Source: Ailurus styani (taxonomy: Eukaryota > Chordata > Mammalia > Carnivora > Ailuridae). From it: a DNA stretch of 64,000 bases. The translations under genes were made by a program, and so were the position numbers. Position 1 is the first letter of the stretch. Each line of letters begins with the position of its first letter. Where the stretch lies: NCBI GenBank assembly GCA_002007465.1, contig LNAC01000031.1, forward strand, positions 6,009,157-6,073,156. The letters are read 5' to 3'. The notes below the pieces were generated by a model that was given only the letters and a program-made list of their open reading frames with translations, was not told the DNA's origin and ran no database searches. Below are positions 51,001 through 62,199 of the stretch, in pieces.

Positions 51001-53180
51001 AGTGTTATTGAATACTTTTTAGCTGAATACCTCAAAGCAGCATACTCAAAGCAGTATACTTACAAAAATGGTTTAATTTACTTCAGGGATCAATGCAGCA
51101 TAAAATATTTTTGTATTATGACTTTATTGTATCAAATGACATTAAGTTACCAAATATGTTTAATTTTCTTGAAATGAGGTTTATATTGTAGACCTTTAAT
51201 ATACCAGAATATTTTGTATGTATCATCTAAAATATAATTTGAAGTCATTTACTAATATTTTTATTGTAGTTTAACAGCCCTTATTTGGAGAATGACTATA
51301 AAAGTAAAATAATTGGGCTGAGTTCCCAGTCTTAATATTATCCTTCACCTTCTATTTTCTTACTTAAATTTTCTTTTTCATTGATTTACATTCATCAGAT
51401 TTGCCTACTCAATGCTTGCTGTGTGCATAGAGTTATCCGAGAATCCACCTAAGTTGTTTTAAATTTTGGTTCATGTAAATTTGAAATAATAGATTTGAGC
51501 TCTTCTGTTGAATATATGGTGATGGCAAAACTTAGTCTTTCTAGAATGTTGATAGGATATACACTACCAATAAGATAAATTAACACCTCTCCAACTTTTT
51601 TGCCTTTTTAAAATTTCTCGATTTTGTTGTCTCTCAAGAGTTTATTCTATTGAAAATATTATTAAATGAATATTTTAGATTGTAAATAAGATATTAAAAC
51701 AATGAAATTAGAGCATGCATTTAAAATTGACCAAGGTGCATACTTCTTCCTAAGCATTCTTTTTGGAAGAAACCTTACGTCATTAAAAGAAAATACAAGC
51801 TGCATCTTTTTTTCCCCAATACAATCAGCAGGTTTTAATGTTACTTGTAAGAATGTGAAAAAGGAATTTTTTTCTTAAAAACAATTTAACACAATCTTGA
51901 CTTTCCCAGTGACCAGACATGTTCAAACTACAAATAATATTCTGGTGTGAATAACAGTCTGTTTTATCTAGAGAATATTAAGTAGTTCATTTACATAGTT
52001 TTGAAATTGTGGGAGTCTGAACTTTATCTTTGTGAACCAAAGATCCTAAATGCCATTGTTGTTCTATTAGATGCCATAGTCTCAGAAAAAACACTGGAGT
52101 ATTTTAAGGTATTATACTACAAGAGTTGAAATCAAGTATGAGAATTTGGGAGTGTTGCTCTGAAAATAAACATTAGCATCAGAAAATAACAATTCTTGAG
52201 CATAATTGATTGAAATGGCATAAATTTTTTTTCATTTATACTAAAGGCTTTTTTTTTAGTGTGCAGATTTTTTGGGTTTTATTTCTGCACTCATAATATG
52301 TTAAGAGTTACAGAATCAAAATTAATCATTCACTGGAGTATCTCTTATTAGGCATGCTTTCACAGCAGGGAGGCTTATAGAGGACCACTCCTTTATTACT
52401 CTGACTCTTTGGCTGATTCCCAGAATTGCTGGCACAGTCAAAGTTAAGCAGCAGATTCTGTGCATTCACTATACACAGTAACATTGCAAACCATACTTCG
52501 ACTTTGGAGTTACACTTAGATTGTGTGTGTGCACATGTGTGCATGTGCCTTCATGTGTCTATATGTAATAGAAATAGAAATAGAGAACAAATGCCCAAAA
52601 TCTGTTGAAATGAAATACTAATATTTGCTACCAGTTGACAAGGGCAGCTAGGGAAAAATATCTATCTAGTGTAAGTATTTTCAGGGATAGGTGGAGTACT
52701 TCATAGGTCTTCTCTTACATCCTGAAGATCCATTTTTCCCTAAAAATACTTGGTCTATGCTTAGATTCTTGGTTTACTAAAAACATTTTGTTTTATCAGT
52801 TAGCAAATTTATCAGGGTCTTACTGGGTTAGCAGGTCAGCAAGTTATCCATTCAGTTTTCGCTTATCTAATATAAGTAAATATTAATATAGTGAACATGA
52901 AAATAATTTTAAGGTGTTTATATTTTAACTTAATTTTAGCATATACTAAAAGTTTTTAATGTAAATTTGATAATTTGACCTTTTGTTAAGATAAAAACTA
53001 GCATTTTATGGCATTTGACACTTCCCCTGAAATGTTTTCCCTCAATTTTTTGTTTTTATTTGAAACAAAGAAGGCAGCACTTGTCAGTATTCCCATTATG
53101 CAGTTGTGGAAATTGAGGTTTAGAGCATTTTGAGGAATTTGCCCGAGATATCACAGCTACTAAATGGCCAAGGCAAAAGT
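48060..53180. other. Intronic stretch without recognised gene or repeat
   Basis: About 5 kb of AT-rich sequence has no SINE or clear LINE, making it the longest repeat-poor stretch here. Short hydrophobic frames such as 48999-49313 have no motif support. A CTCF-like site occurs at 50029. Confidence 0.5.
50029..50042 (+). promoter_or_regulatory. CTCF-like core motif
   Basis: GCAGCAGGGGGCAG matches 13 of 14 positions of CCASYAGRKGGCRS, differing only at the first base. It stands out as a G-rich island in AT-rich DNA. Binding is inferred only. Confidence 0.4.
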
Positions 53181-53196
53181 AGAAACCAAATATTCT

Positions 53197-53383
53197 TTTT
53201 TTTTTTTTTTAAGATTTTATTTATTTATTTGACACAGAGAGAGATTACAAGAAGGCAGAGACAGAGGAGGAAGCAGGCTCCCTGCGGAGCAGAGAGCCCG
53301 ATGCGGGCCTCGATCCCAGGACCCTGAGATCATGACCTGAGCGGAAGGCAGAGGCTTTAACCCACTGAGCCACCCAGGCCCCC
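53197..53383 (-). mobile_element. CAN-SINE, antisense, 15-bp TSD
   Basis: The element runs from the T-rich tail and AAGATTTTATTTATTTATTT to CCACCCAGGCCCCC. GAAACCAAATATTCT is perfect at 53182-53196; the right copy at 53384-53398 shares its first bases with the SINE end. Frames on both strands here are SINE. Confidence 0.96.
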
Positions 53384-54266
53384 GAAACCAAATATTCTGA
53401 ATCCAAATTCAGTTCACACCCTTTCAACCATCTCATAGCCTCTCCTCTTTATGTTGGTAATTTAAAACAAAACAAAACAGAAAAAACAACCATTGATGGT
53501 TTGGCAGTTCAAAATGGAACAAAAATAAGTGGAAAAATTTTTGTAAAAAGGCAAGTGGAATACTTCATTTTAGTTATGATTTTATAATCTATGCTTTGTT
53601 GGTTCTAGTAGTAAACATATATCTAACCATCCTTTAATAGAGAAGATATGAAATGTGAAACAGAAAAGACTTGTCATGGTCAGCTCATTCCCATGTTGGC
53701 TACATTTTACAATTATCTTTTACTATAAATAATACAATAATGTAACATAGTGTTGTAAAAGGCCTTTTTAATGGGAATGACTCAGGTAGCCTCAAGGACT
53801 ACTGCATTTGGCAAAATTTTAGCATTTAAAAAGTACTGTTTTCTTTTATTCTGAAGCTATCGGTAAAACAGTATCAGTATACATTATATATATTTTTAGG
53901 GTGCCTGCAGAGGATTTTACTTGCATTTTGCAGAAAGTAACCAGTAATTCTTTTGAAATCTACAATGAAGGCATTGAATTTGTTTCATCAGGGTAACTGA
54001 AAGAAGTAATGGTATTGATTTTTAGGTACTGCTAAACCAAGAGATTGAAATTTACAGAACCCCTTTTATGCAAATAGGGACAACCACCTACTAATCTTTG
54101 ACCAGAGATTGTTGATATAATCTGACCTGGTATATTTAGTTCTTGAGGCCTGTGTTTCTATAATGCCTCTCTCATTCAAGACTGACTCCTTCATTGACAA
54201 ATCTTGTCGGGTGTATAGTAACTTACTTCTATAAATGAGAGTTTCTTCTTGACATGCAGAGATTTT

Positions 54267-54584
54267 TTTTTGTAGTTTCAAGTTTTTATTTAAATTCCAG
54301 TTAGTTGGGCGCCTGGGTGGCTCAGTGGGTTAAAGCCTCTGCTTTCGGCTCAGGTCATGATCTCAGCGTCCTGGGATCGAGGCCCGCATCGGGCTCTCTG
54401 CTCAGCAGGGAGCCTGCTTCCTCCTCTCCCTGTCTCTCTGCCTACTTGTAATCTCTCTCTCTGTGTCAAATAAATAAAATCTTTAAAAAATAAATAAATA
54501 AATAAATAAATTCCAGTTAGTTACTATATACAGTGTATTATTAGCTTCAGGTGTAGAATTTAGTGACTCATCACATACATGCAA
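54267..54584 (-). mobile_element. 5'-truncated L1 3' end, antisense, 10-bp TSD, containing a SINE
   Basis: The T tail and TTTTTATTTAAATTCCAG are followed, beyond the SINE, by TTAGTTACTATATACAGTGT and ATTAGCTTCAGGTGTAGAAT, the antisense carnivore L1 3' UTR. CAGAGATTTT is duplicated at 54257-54266 and 54585-54594. Only about 100 bp of L1 was inserted. Confidence 0.88.
54307..54507 (+). mobile_element. CAN-SINE, sense, 15-bp TSD, nested in L1
   Basis: The near-consensus element begins GGGCGCCTGGGTGGCTCAGT and ends in an expanded TAAA run. AAATTCCAGTTAGTT is perfect at 54292-54306 and 54508-54522. Confidence 0.97.
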
Positions 54585-54599
54585 CAGAGATTTTGAACT

Positions 54600-57500
54600 T
54601 TACTTTTAGAGTATGTCTAAAACAGATAAGTTTGGGTCTCCCCAAATGGGATTGAGATAAAAGCTGAATTTTGAGAATAGATTTCATTCTTTACCAGCTA
54701 AATATCTTTGTAAATGTCTCCAGTGTACAGTGCATTTGTAAATGTATATACTGTACATACGATCCGTGTATTTTTCTTAACTAGAGCTGTGTTTGCCACA
54801 TGACGTAAAGGGAGCAACTCTAAAACATTACAGAACTTGAAAATGTTCCACAATAAAGATCAACACCTGAGGAAGATAAAACCTTTCCTTAACCTTTCAG
54901 TAGGACTAAAGGGGAAGTATCTCCCTAATTTAATCAAGTCTTCTTAAGAGATAGCCAGTGTGATCAGCTCATTTTAATTGAAAGATACAGTTTGTTCCCC
55001 AGCCACGCAATAATTTTGGAGTATAGTTATCACTCATGTAGTGCCTGATACAAGGGTGTAATCTGCACTGTACAAGTTACCATTAGCCATTAGTCCTGAC
55101 TGAATCAATGTGATGCTTAGCAACTGCTATTCCCCTTAGTCTATGTAATAGTGCCATAGGCTGGCTTTCACTTGCATGTTTTTCCTTTCCTTCTTACAAA
55201 TACTTTTTACTCTGCCATTAGTTAGAACTTTTTAAAAAATCTGTTTCAACCTCTGCCTCCTAAATTTTCAACCATGATCAAAAAGAGACATTAAACAGCC
55301 AGGACAAAACAACAGCTGATAAAACTAGGCATGAATTGTGCTTGAGAAAGGAAGTGGTTGAGTGTTCTTCACTATTTTTTGTGTTCACTTTATTAATCTG
55401 AAATCATAGAACTGACCATATCAAAAGCTATACTGATTTATGACCAACACATACCAAGCCATTGCTTTTAAAAATCTGCTCTGGGTTTTATAGTGGATAG
55501 GCTATATATACACTGATGTACAGAATTTTCAGTTTAATGGTTGATAGTTGGTTTGTTTATAAATTTTGCTCTATTGAATCATTTATACTGTGTGCCATAA
55601 TTAGTTTTCCTCCTTTCTGTGTAACTTTTAGCAGAAAAGCAGAAAACCAGTAACTGAAATGTTATTGCCACCATATTTGTTGAAAAATACATGACAGAGA
55701 AATTAGTTAATTTTAGCAGGTTCTCTTTTGTAAATACAGATTATCTGGTTTTTGGTCTTGTTTGAGTATGTGTTTTTCTGTATGTGTAACTTTAGTTCTT
55801 ATAAGTTGTTAAAGCATTTTAAATATTTTAAAATACTATATAAAAGAGAATCTTGGGTAGTTTCACGGTTTTAATGGAAAAGTTTTCTTTTTCTAGTAAT
55901 CACACCCCTAATTGTACTCCATCCCTAATTGTATATAGTTAAACTACAGGAGACGTAAGTACAATGTCTAATTCTTTGTGGATAGTTCACAGAGTAGGAA
56001 ATTACTCAGATGTCCAGGTACCTTTGCTGATGTTTAAAGAACAATTTGTGCATGTGAGAATACTCCTCTGTAGCACAGTTACTGGGAATTGCTTTGACCA
56101 CATCTGACCATCTTATAATTTATAAGATACTGTTTAGACCAACTGGAATTCTCAACATGTACTCAAAACAGAATTCACTCCTACTAAATGGCCCATAAGA
56201 ATAATAGGGGCAGGTGTACAACAAAGGTCTTGCCTGGCCAGCACTTGTGTGGGAACAGCCCTTTAACTGTCCTTTTGAAGGCCCCGCGTTTGAGACTGAA
56301 TATGGTGGAGTGACATCTGCAAGATTGGGCAGGTGGTGAAGCTGATGCTTCTAGCTGCATGCCAAATAATGGCTCTTCTTAATAGCTTGGGTGGACACCA
56401 GATTGAGGTGTCTTTGTGGAAATGAAGAAAAGAGTAGCTAATCATACATTTGAAGAGACTTTTATGAGCCACGTCTAAAAGAAAAATTATCTTTTTACGA
56501 AATGGCATCTGATACTCTTAACTAATCTGCTACTCTCCTGATGCTGCTTTCTTCACCCAACTTTTTCTCAACAGACTTTGCAGAATATATTTAGATTTCA
56601 AACTCCTAGCCTTCTATTCTTTTTATGGCCTATGTAGGCTGTCAACAAACCTCTTGTACACAAATTCTGCTCTAATTTGATATGGGAAAGCATGTAACCA
56701 TGGAAACGTTCTTTGTACCCTATCTCAAGCCCTGGATGCTTTATTTACCCTTTATAGAGTAGAACAAATAATCTACATACTTACTATTCACTTTATTTTT
56801 TTTTTACTAATTCCCAGCTAAATAGCAAATATATGACTGAAATATTTCTTCACAAAGGTAATATTTTTAATCAGAGGAGTATTACTAGTCTGACTTTATG
56901 TGAATTAAAAAGATGGGTTACATTTAGAATGGCCTTTCTTTTACCATAGTAATTATGTCTGTGGTTTATAGGAATATTTTGATGATGATTTATTTAGAAT
57001 GTTTTTTACTCGAATAAAATAGGAATTCACAAACCAAAAAAATTAGAATCATGTTGAACTCCTAATATATGGTATTATGATAATATATACGTAGCTCTTA
57101 TATTTAATATCCCGTCTACTAACTGCCATATTTGAAGTTCAGCAGACTGCCATTCTTCCTCATGAAAGAATTTTAGATTAGCTGCTTTTATAAATATGTT
57201 TCAGATTGACATTAAAGTTAAAATTTTCTTAACTAATCTTGTTACTTCTCCATCTATTTTATTATTCTAAGTATCATTTAACTTTCATGAATCATCGTCA
57301 TCTACTATATGTTCATCCCTATCTTGTTCTTATCATCAGAGGTCCTGCTCCCTAAGAACTATTAAGCAAGTACAGCTCTTTACAGAAATGCACTTGATTG
57401 TATGTTAGAATTACATATCATACTCATTTGCCAGCTACTAGTGCAGTGACTGTCTCTTAATTCATTGTATTTTACACATTCATTCATGCTGGAACATGTA

Positions 57501-57600
57501 ACAAACAAACTGAGAAGTTTCTAGTCATGGACAATGCCTTTGAACTTCTGAAAGACTATTGAAATTCAAAACTTTTTATAAGTGTCTTTTACAATTTTTG
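54600..57600. other. Intronic stretch without recognised gene or repeat
   Basis: This is mostly AT-rich unique DNA. The part at 56200-56500 is noticeably richer in G and C and has an 81-residue minus-strand frame (56263-56508) without a known domain. No family is recognised. Confidence 0.5.
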
Positions 57601-57626
57601 AGGTAGTTTAAAATTTTTATGAGTGA

Positions 57627-57766
57627 GGGACACGTGGCTCAGTTGGTTAAGTGTCTGCCTTCGGTTCAGGTCATGATCCCTAGGGTCCTGGGATTGAGTC
57701 CCACTTTGGACTCCCTGCTCAGCGGAGAGTCTGCTTCTTCCCTGCCTGCCGTTCCCCTGGTTGTGC

Positions 57767-57801
<35 letters not shown>

Positions 57802-57829
57802 GACAACTACAATCTCAAAAAAAAAAAAA
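57627..57829 (+). mobile_element. CAN-SINE (older form), sense
   Basis: GGGACACGTGGCTCAGTTGG has lost part of the head. The body follows GTCATGATCCCTAGGGTCCT and ends in a (CT)n tract with GACAACTACAATCTC and A15. Flanks AAATTTTTATGAGTGA and AAATTTATAGGTGA are a diverged duplication. Confidence 0.94.
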
Positions 57830-58910
57830 AAATTTATAGGTGAATATTTGTGCATATGCGGTAGATCCTTATAGGAATAGATGGCATCTTAACAACCAGA
57901 CAAAGAATGACTGTTAGTGAAGTTTATTAGCTTTATTAGGTCATATACTAATTTTCATGGGGTATCCTTCTGTTCAACCATATGCTGATTTTGCTGTCTC
58001 AGTGCACACCCCTCCACTCTGTATAAACATTCTCAGGTTTCCCTAAAGATGCATATTTTGCCTTATTTCATCTTTAACTTGTAGACTCATTGTTGCAGTC
58101 ACCTCCAGTTTACAAAATCTCACCTTTTCTTTTTGATTGTACACTTTTTAAAAAAAATCATTCTTGATTATTACATATTCAGAACTAACAAAAGGAAATA
58201 ATTACATGTTTTCAAATGTGGTTGTAGATTTCTAAAAGGTCAGCTAGCAGTCATTTTGCCTTTACATCTCACTGAACAGGGCCTGCTTCTCTTGCATCAG
58301 GTTAGAGGAGGCATGGGATGAAAACCAGAGCTATTAAAGCTATAGGTTGAAGGTAGAAGCTAACCCAGAGACAATGCCAGAAATTTTGGAATATCAGATA
58401 AGCCAGGAGTAGTTCTCAGACCATTTGAGTGCTAATCAGTTTCAGGTCATGTGACCAATCCTTCCATTGCCATGTGACATTTCATCCTAGAATAAAACAC
58501 CAAAGCCCTAGAATTTCACAATTAAAACCAACCATTAAAGACATAATTTCATTTTATATACTACTTCTCAATTTCTCTTTCCAATTTTTCCTGAGGTATT
58601 TTAGTCTTATGGTTCATAAAGTTAAATGAATATTGTTTGTACCACACTGTAAAAAATGCTTAGTTATTTCACTCCTAATTTTACCATGAGTTGTGATCTA
58701 ACCTTCAAAACCACTAAGTACTATTTAATTTATATTACACAATAGGAGCCTATACTGCATTCTAATCTTTAAAGTTTATTATTTACTTTTTAGTTGTACC
58801 TTATGACTATATTAGATAATATCTGAGCAAAATGCTTTGCTCAAATAAAAAAGACTAGCATTTTTTTCAAAATATACTCTTTGAAAAAGCAATTCTTAAG
58901 ATTTTACCTT

Positions 58911-59094
58911 TTTTTTAAAAAAAAAAAGATTTATTTATTTATTTGAGAGAGTGAGAGAGCACAGAAGGAGAGTGGGAGAGAGAAACAAGCTTGCCACTGA
59001 GCAGAGAGCCCAATGAGAGGCTCCATCCCAGGACCCTGAGATCACAACCTGAGCTGAAGGCAGACGCTTACCCGACTGAGCCACCCAGGTGCCC
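58911..59094 (-). mobile_element. CAN-SINE, antisense
   Basis: TTTTTTTAAAA and AGATTTATTTATTTATTTGA run to CCACCCAGGTGCCC. Flanks CTTAAGATTTTACCTT (58895-58910) and CTTAGGACTTTACTTT (59095-59110) form a diverged 16-bp duplication. Confidence 0.94.
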
Positions 59095-60300
59095 CTTAGG
59101 ACTTTACTTTGAAGCGTAGTACCATGTTCCACATGTAGTAGCTATACAGAAACTATTTGAGTAATTGATTTATGGGTTCCTGGAAAAAATGTTCATATTG
59201 GTTTGGTTTTTTTAAATCACTAAATAAAATAAATCATCAATTGTCTATCGTTCATTAAAATAATGACATTATGATTTTGTCAATACTTCTATTCTCACTT
59301 AAATGTTTTCTTTCCATTAGAGCCACTTAGTATATCAAAACCCTATTTGTTGTATATAGAAAAATGTTTTTGCTGATATTTGCTCTTTTTTTCCCCAGAG
59401 TAGTTTTGTTGTTTTCAAGTACTCCATGAGGCAGGCACCAGGAAGGACAAGTTAAGAATTACACCCATGTCATTAAGACTAACACTCTTATTACTGGCAA
59501 AAGCCGTGTGATATTTAACTGAACTTTTCTATTAAACCTAATAATAATAATGTCATTAAGGTGTCCTAATCACCCATTGACTTGGACACCTTTCAGTCCA
59601 TGTAGTCATGGTTCAAATGTAAAAGAAGCTATTGTGATCTCTCAAGTAACTTTATAGAGATTTCTTAAGTTGATCTTGGTCCTCTTACCTCCTGTCCCCC
59701 AAGTCATATCTTTCACCTTGTGTCTCATCCTTCAAATACAAACTAAAAGCAAAGGAACTTGTCAGCCTGTAACAGTAGGCTGCTTTCAAATTCAACCCAG
59801 GAAAACAAGGACTAAATAACAAAAATAGCTTTGAAGAAGCCTAAATCCTTGCTGTTTTGTTCTTCCATGAATGTAGAGGGAGGCTTTATCACCATAACTA
59901 AAAAGAACTTTTTCAGAGTTTTTCTTATTTTAGGGATCTTCCCAAAAGCCTTGGCAAAGAACACCTGCAACACCTCATGCATGTATATGTGCGCTAAGCC
60001 AACGTTTTAGCAACGTGAAAGAGTTTGTAAGTAAATATTTGTTGTTTCTATGTGGGCTACTTTTTAGCTGATGGACGCTCAAGTATTTCTAACTTCCCCT
60101 GTAAAAGTATATCTGACCCCTAGAGGTGACATATGGTCATTACACAACTAATGGCAGAAGTGCCATCAATCTAGGTGTGCTATAATAGAAAGTCATCTTT
60201 ATCATTTGAGAATTTAAAAGCAGCCAAGGATCTCATAATTAAAATCAAGAATCACTTATCACAAGCTAAAAGTAGTAAACATTACATAGAATATCATATT

Positions 60301-60508
60301 GGTTAATGGTGTGAGCTCCAGAGTCAGAATGGACTCTCTGAGCCCAGTTCTACTGTTTACTTGCTGTCGTAATAGCTATAAGCTAAGGATATCAACAGTA
60401 TCTCTACCTTGCAGGGTTTTAGGAGTGATTAAATGAGATGATGCATGTAAAGTGCTTAATGTAGTTGTCACATAGCAAGCACTCAATACGTGTTAACTAT
60501 TATTTATA
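60301..60508 (+). mobile_element. MIR SINE, sense
   Basis: GGTTAATGGTGTGAGCTCCA, TGCAGGGTTTTAGGAGTGAT, TAAATGAGATGATGCATGTA and AAGTGCTTAATGTAG, ending CAAGCACTCAATACGTG, match MIR from head to tail with a decayed middle. Confidence 0.75.
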
Positions 60509-60519
60509 ATTTTTCATTC

Positions 60520-61952
60520 TTGAGCCATGTATTAGACTTTCTAATAGCTATGCAGTGCTTTCAGCATTTTTTTGTGCATGCATGTGTTTGAAATTACTTG
60601 AGATACATTCCCATATTGACTCAGAAGGAATATAACCAAATTGATACCTTTTTCGTAGCCATTTGGTTGATTTAGGGCTTTACTTACTGTACATATGTGA
60701 CCTGTGGTCATTTTCATTCTGCATAATACTGGAGCAGTGTATCACTACTAAAAGCTGCCATTAAATGAGAATAAGGTAAGGCCCTAAAAGCAGAATGAAA
60801 GAGGAGAATGAAAGGGAATAGGGGTAAGAAATACATAAAACAAAAGAAGATGCAGAAAGAAAGGTACATGTGAGGAGCAGGCAAGTAGCATAAATATATG
60901 TATCCTGTGCCATGGGTAAGGAAAACAGTCCTGCTTAACATCTGCTTCTGGGAAGTTTTAAATAACTCACAGTCAAAAAAAGATAGGAAAGAAAATCCAT
61001 GAAGATCATAAAGATGTATAAAAAATGATAAAGGCAACAGAAGTATCTGTATAAATATACTCAAAGAATAAGAAATCATAATGTATCTCATTTTGGACAT
61101 ACTAGTACTCATCTTGTGGTGAGAATTAAAAAATTCTCAGAAGGCAGAGGAGAAAATGGGTACTCATCATTGGGAGACATGGATTCCACAGCATTATACC
61201 CAAATCACGGAAGCTTCCTAACTGCTAGAGTGACCATGGACTTGCAAATTAACTTTAATCTGTGAATATGGTGCAGCAAAGGATTAGGACATGGAGAAGA
61301 GATCATTTTCTCCAATCTGAAGTCACAAAGAAGGAGATTCTAAATATCTCTGATACTCACTGAACCTTTCTTAGGTCAAAAATATACCTTCTACATTTTG
61401 GCTGTGTTGTCTTTTCTTGGTGCTATAATTAAGACTTTTGAATTTCCAGTGGTAGTAAGCAAGTCTAAAATGTGGTAGAATTTGCAGGAAAGCAAGTACA
61501 ACTGCCCTTGGCAGTGACTCAACAAAGGTACGCTATAGAATTTTAACATGTAATTACCCACATTTTCCTCTATCCTAATTTGCCACCCTTTGCATGAATT
61601 TTCATAATTTTAAACAACATAATTTTAAGTTTAAAATTGTTTAGAATAAAAGTACTTTTAGCATATGACTATTTGTAGTCTCTTTGGCCTTTTTACTCGT
61701 TATTGGAAACATCATTTCTTTTTCTTTGTAGGGAAAAAGGTGCAAGTAGGAAAATCAAAAGTATTTTTGTGTTTTCTTCTACAGCCTTCCTGTAATTTCC
61801 TTTGTTTTAGTCCTTTTCTCTATAAACTCTACTGTGTCATATTGAACTCCAACTTCAGAAAGACCAGAATCTTACCTATACATAGTTTAAGGAAATACAT
61901 TTTAATTCAAAGTAACTTTATTAATAAGTTTTTCTATGTAGGAGATGAGTAG

Positions 61953-61960
<8 letters not shown>
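60520..61960. other. Intronic stretch without recognised gene
   Basis: A 132-residue minus-strand frame (60714-61112) is rich in Phe, Leu, Ser and Tyr, as expected from reading purine-rich AT-rich DNA in antisense. I see no conserved motif, so it is not called a gene. Confidence 0.5.
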
Positions 61961-61961
<1 letters not shown>

Positions 61962-61983
<22 letters not shown>

Positions 61984-62160
61984 TTTTTAAGATTTTTATT
62001 TATTTATTTGACAGAGAGAGAGATCACAAGTAGGCTGAGAGGCAGGCAGAGAGAGAGGAGGAAGCAGGGAGCCCGATGCAGGCCTCAGTCCCAGAACCCT
62101 GAGATCATGACCTGAGCTGAAGGCAGAGGCTTTAACCCACTGAGCCACCCAGCCACCCAT
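61962..62160 (-). mobile_element. CAN-SINE, antisense, with (TTC)n at its tail
   Basis: A (TTC)n/T tract leads into AAGATTTTTATTTATTTATT and ends GCCACCCAGCCACCC. Flanks GTAGTTTCTTCTT (61949-61961) and GTAGCTTCTTCTT (62161-62173) differ by one base. The body has a small deletion after GGAAGCAGGGAGCC. Confidence 0.95.
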
Positions 62161-62199
62161 GTAGCTTCTTCTTTGGGGGAGGCTCTGGATCACAAAAAG

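Noticed and set aside
60714..61112. 132-residue minus-strand open frame, hydrophobic
   Set aside because: Composition is what antisense of A/G-rich DNA gives. No domain, no splice or promoter context, and it lies in an intron on the opposite strand.
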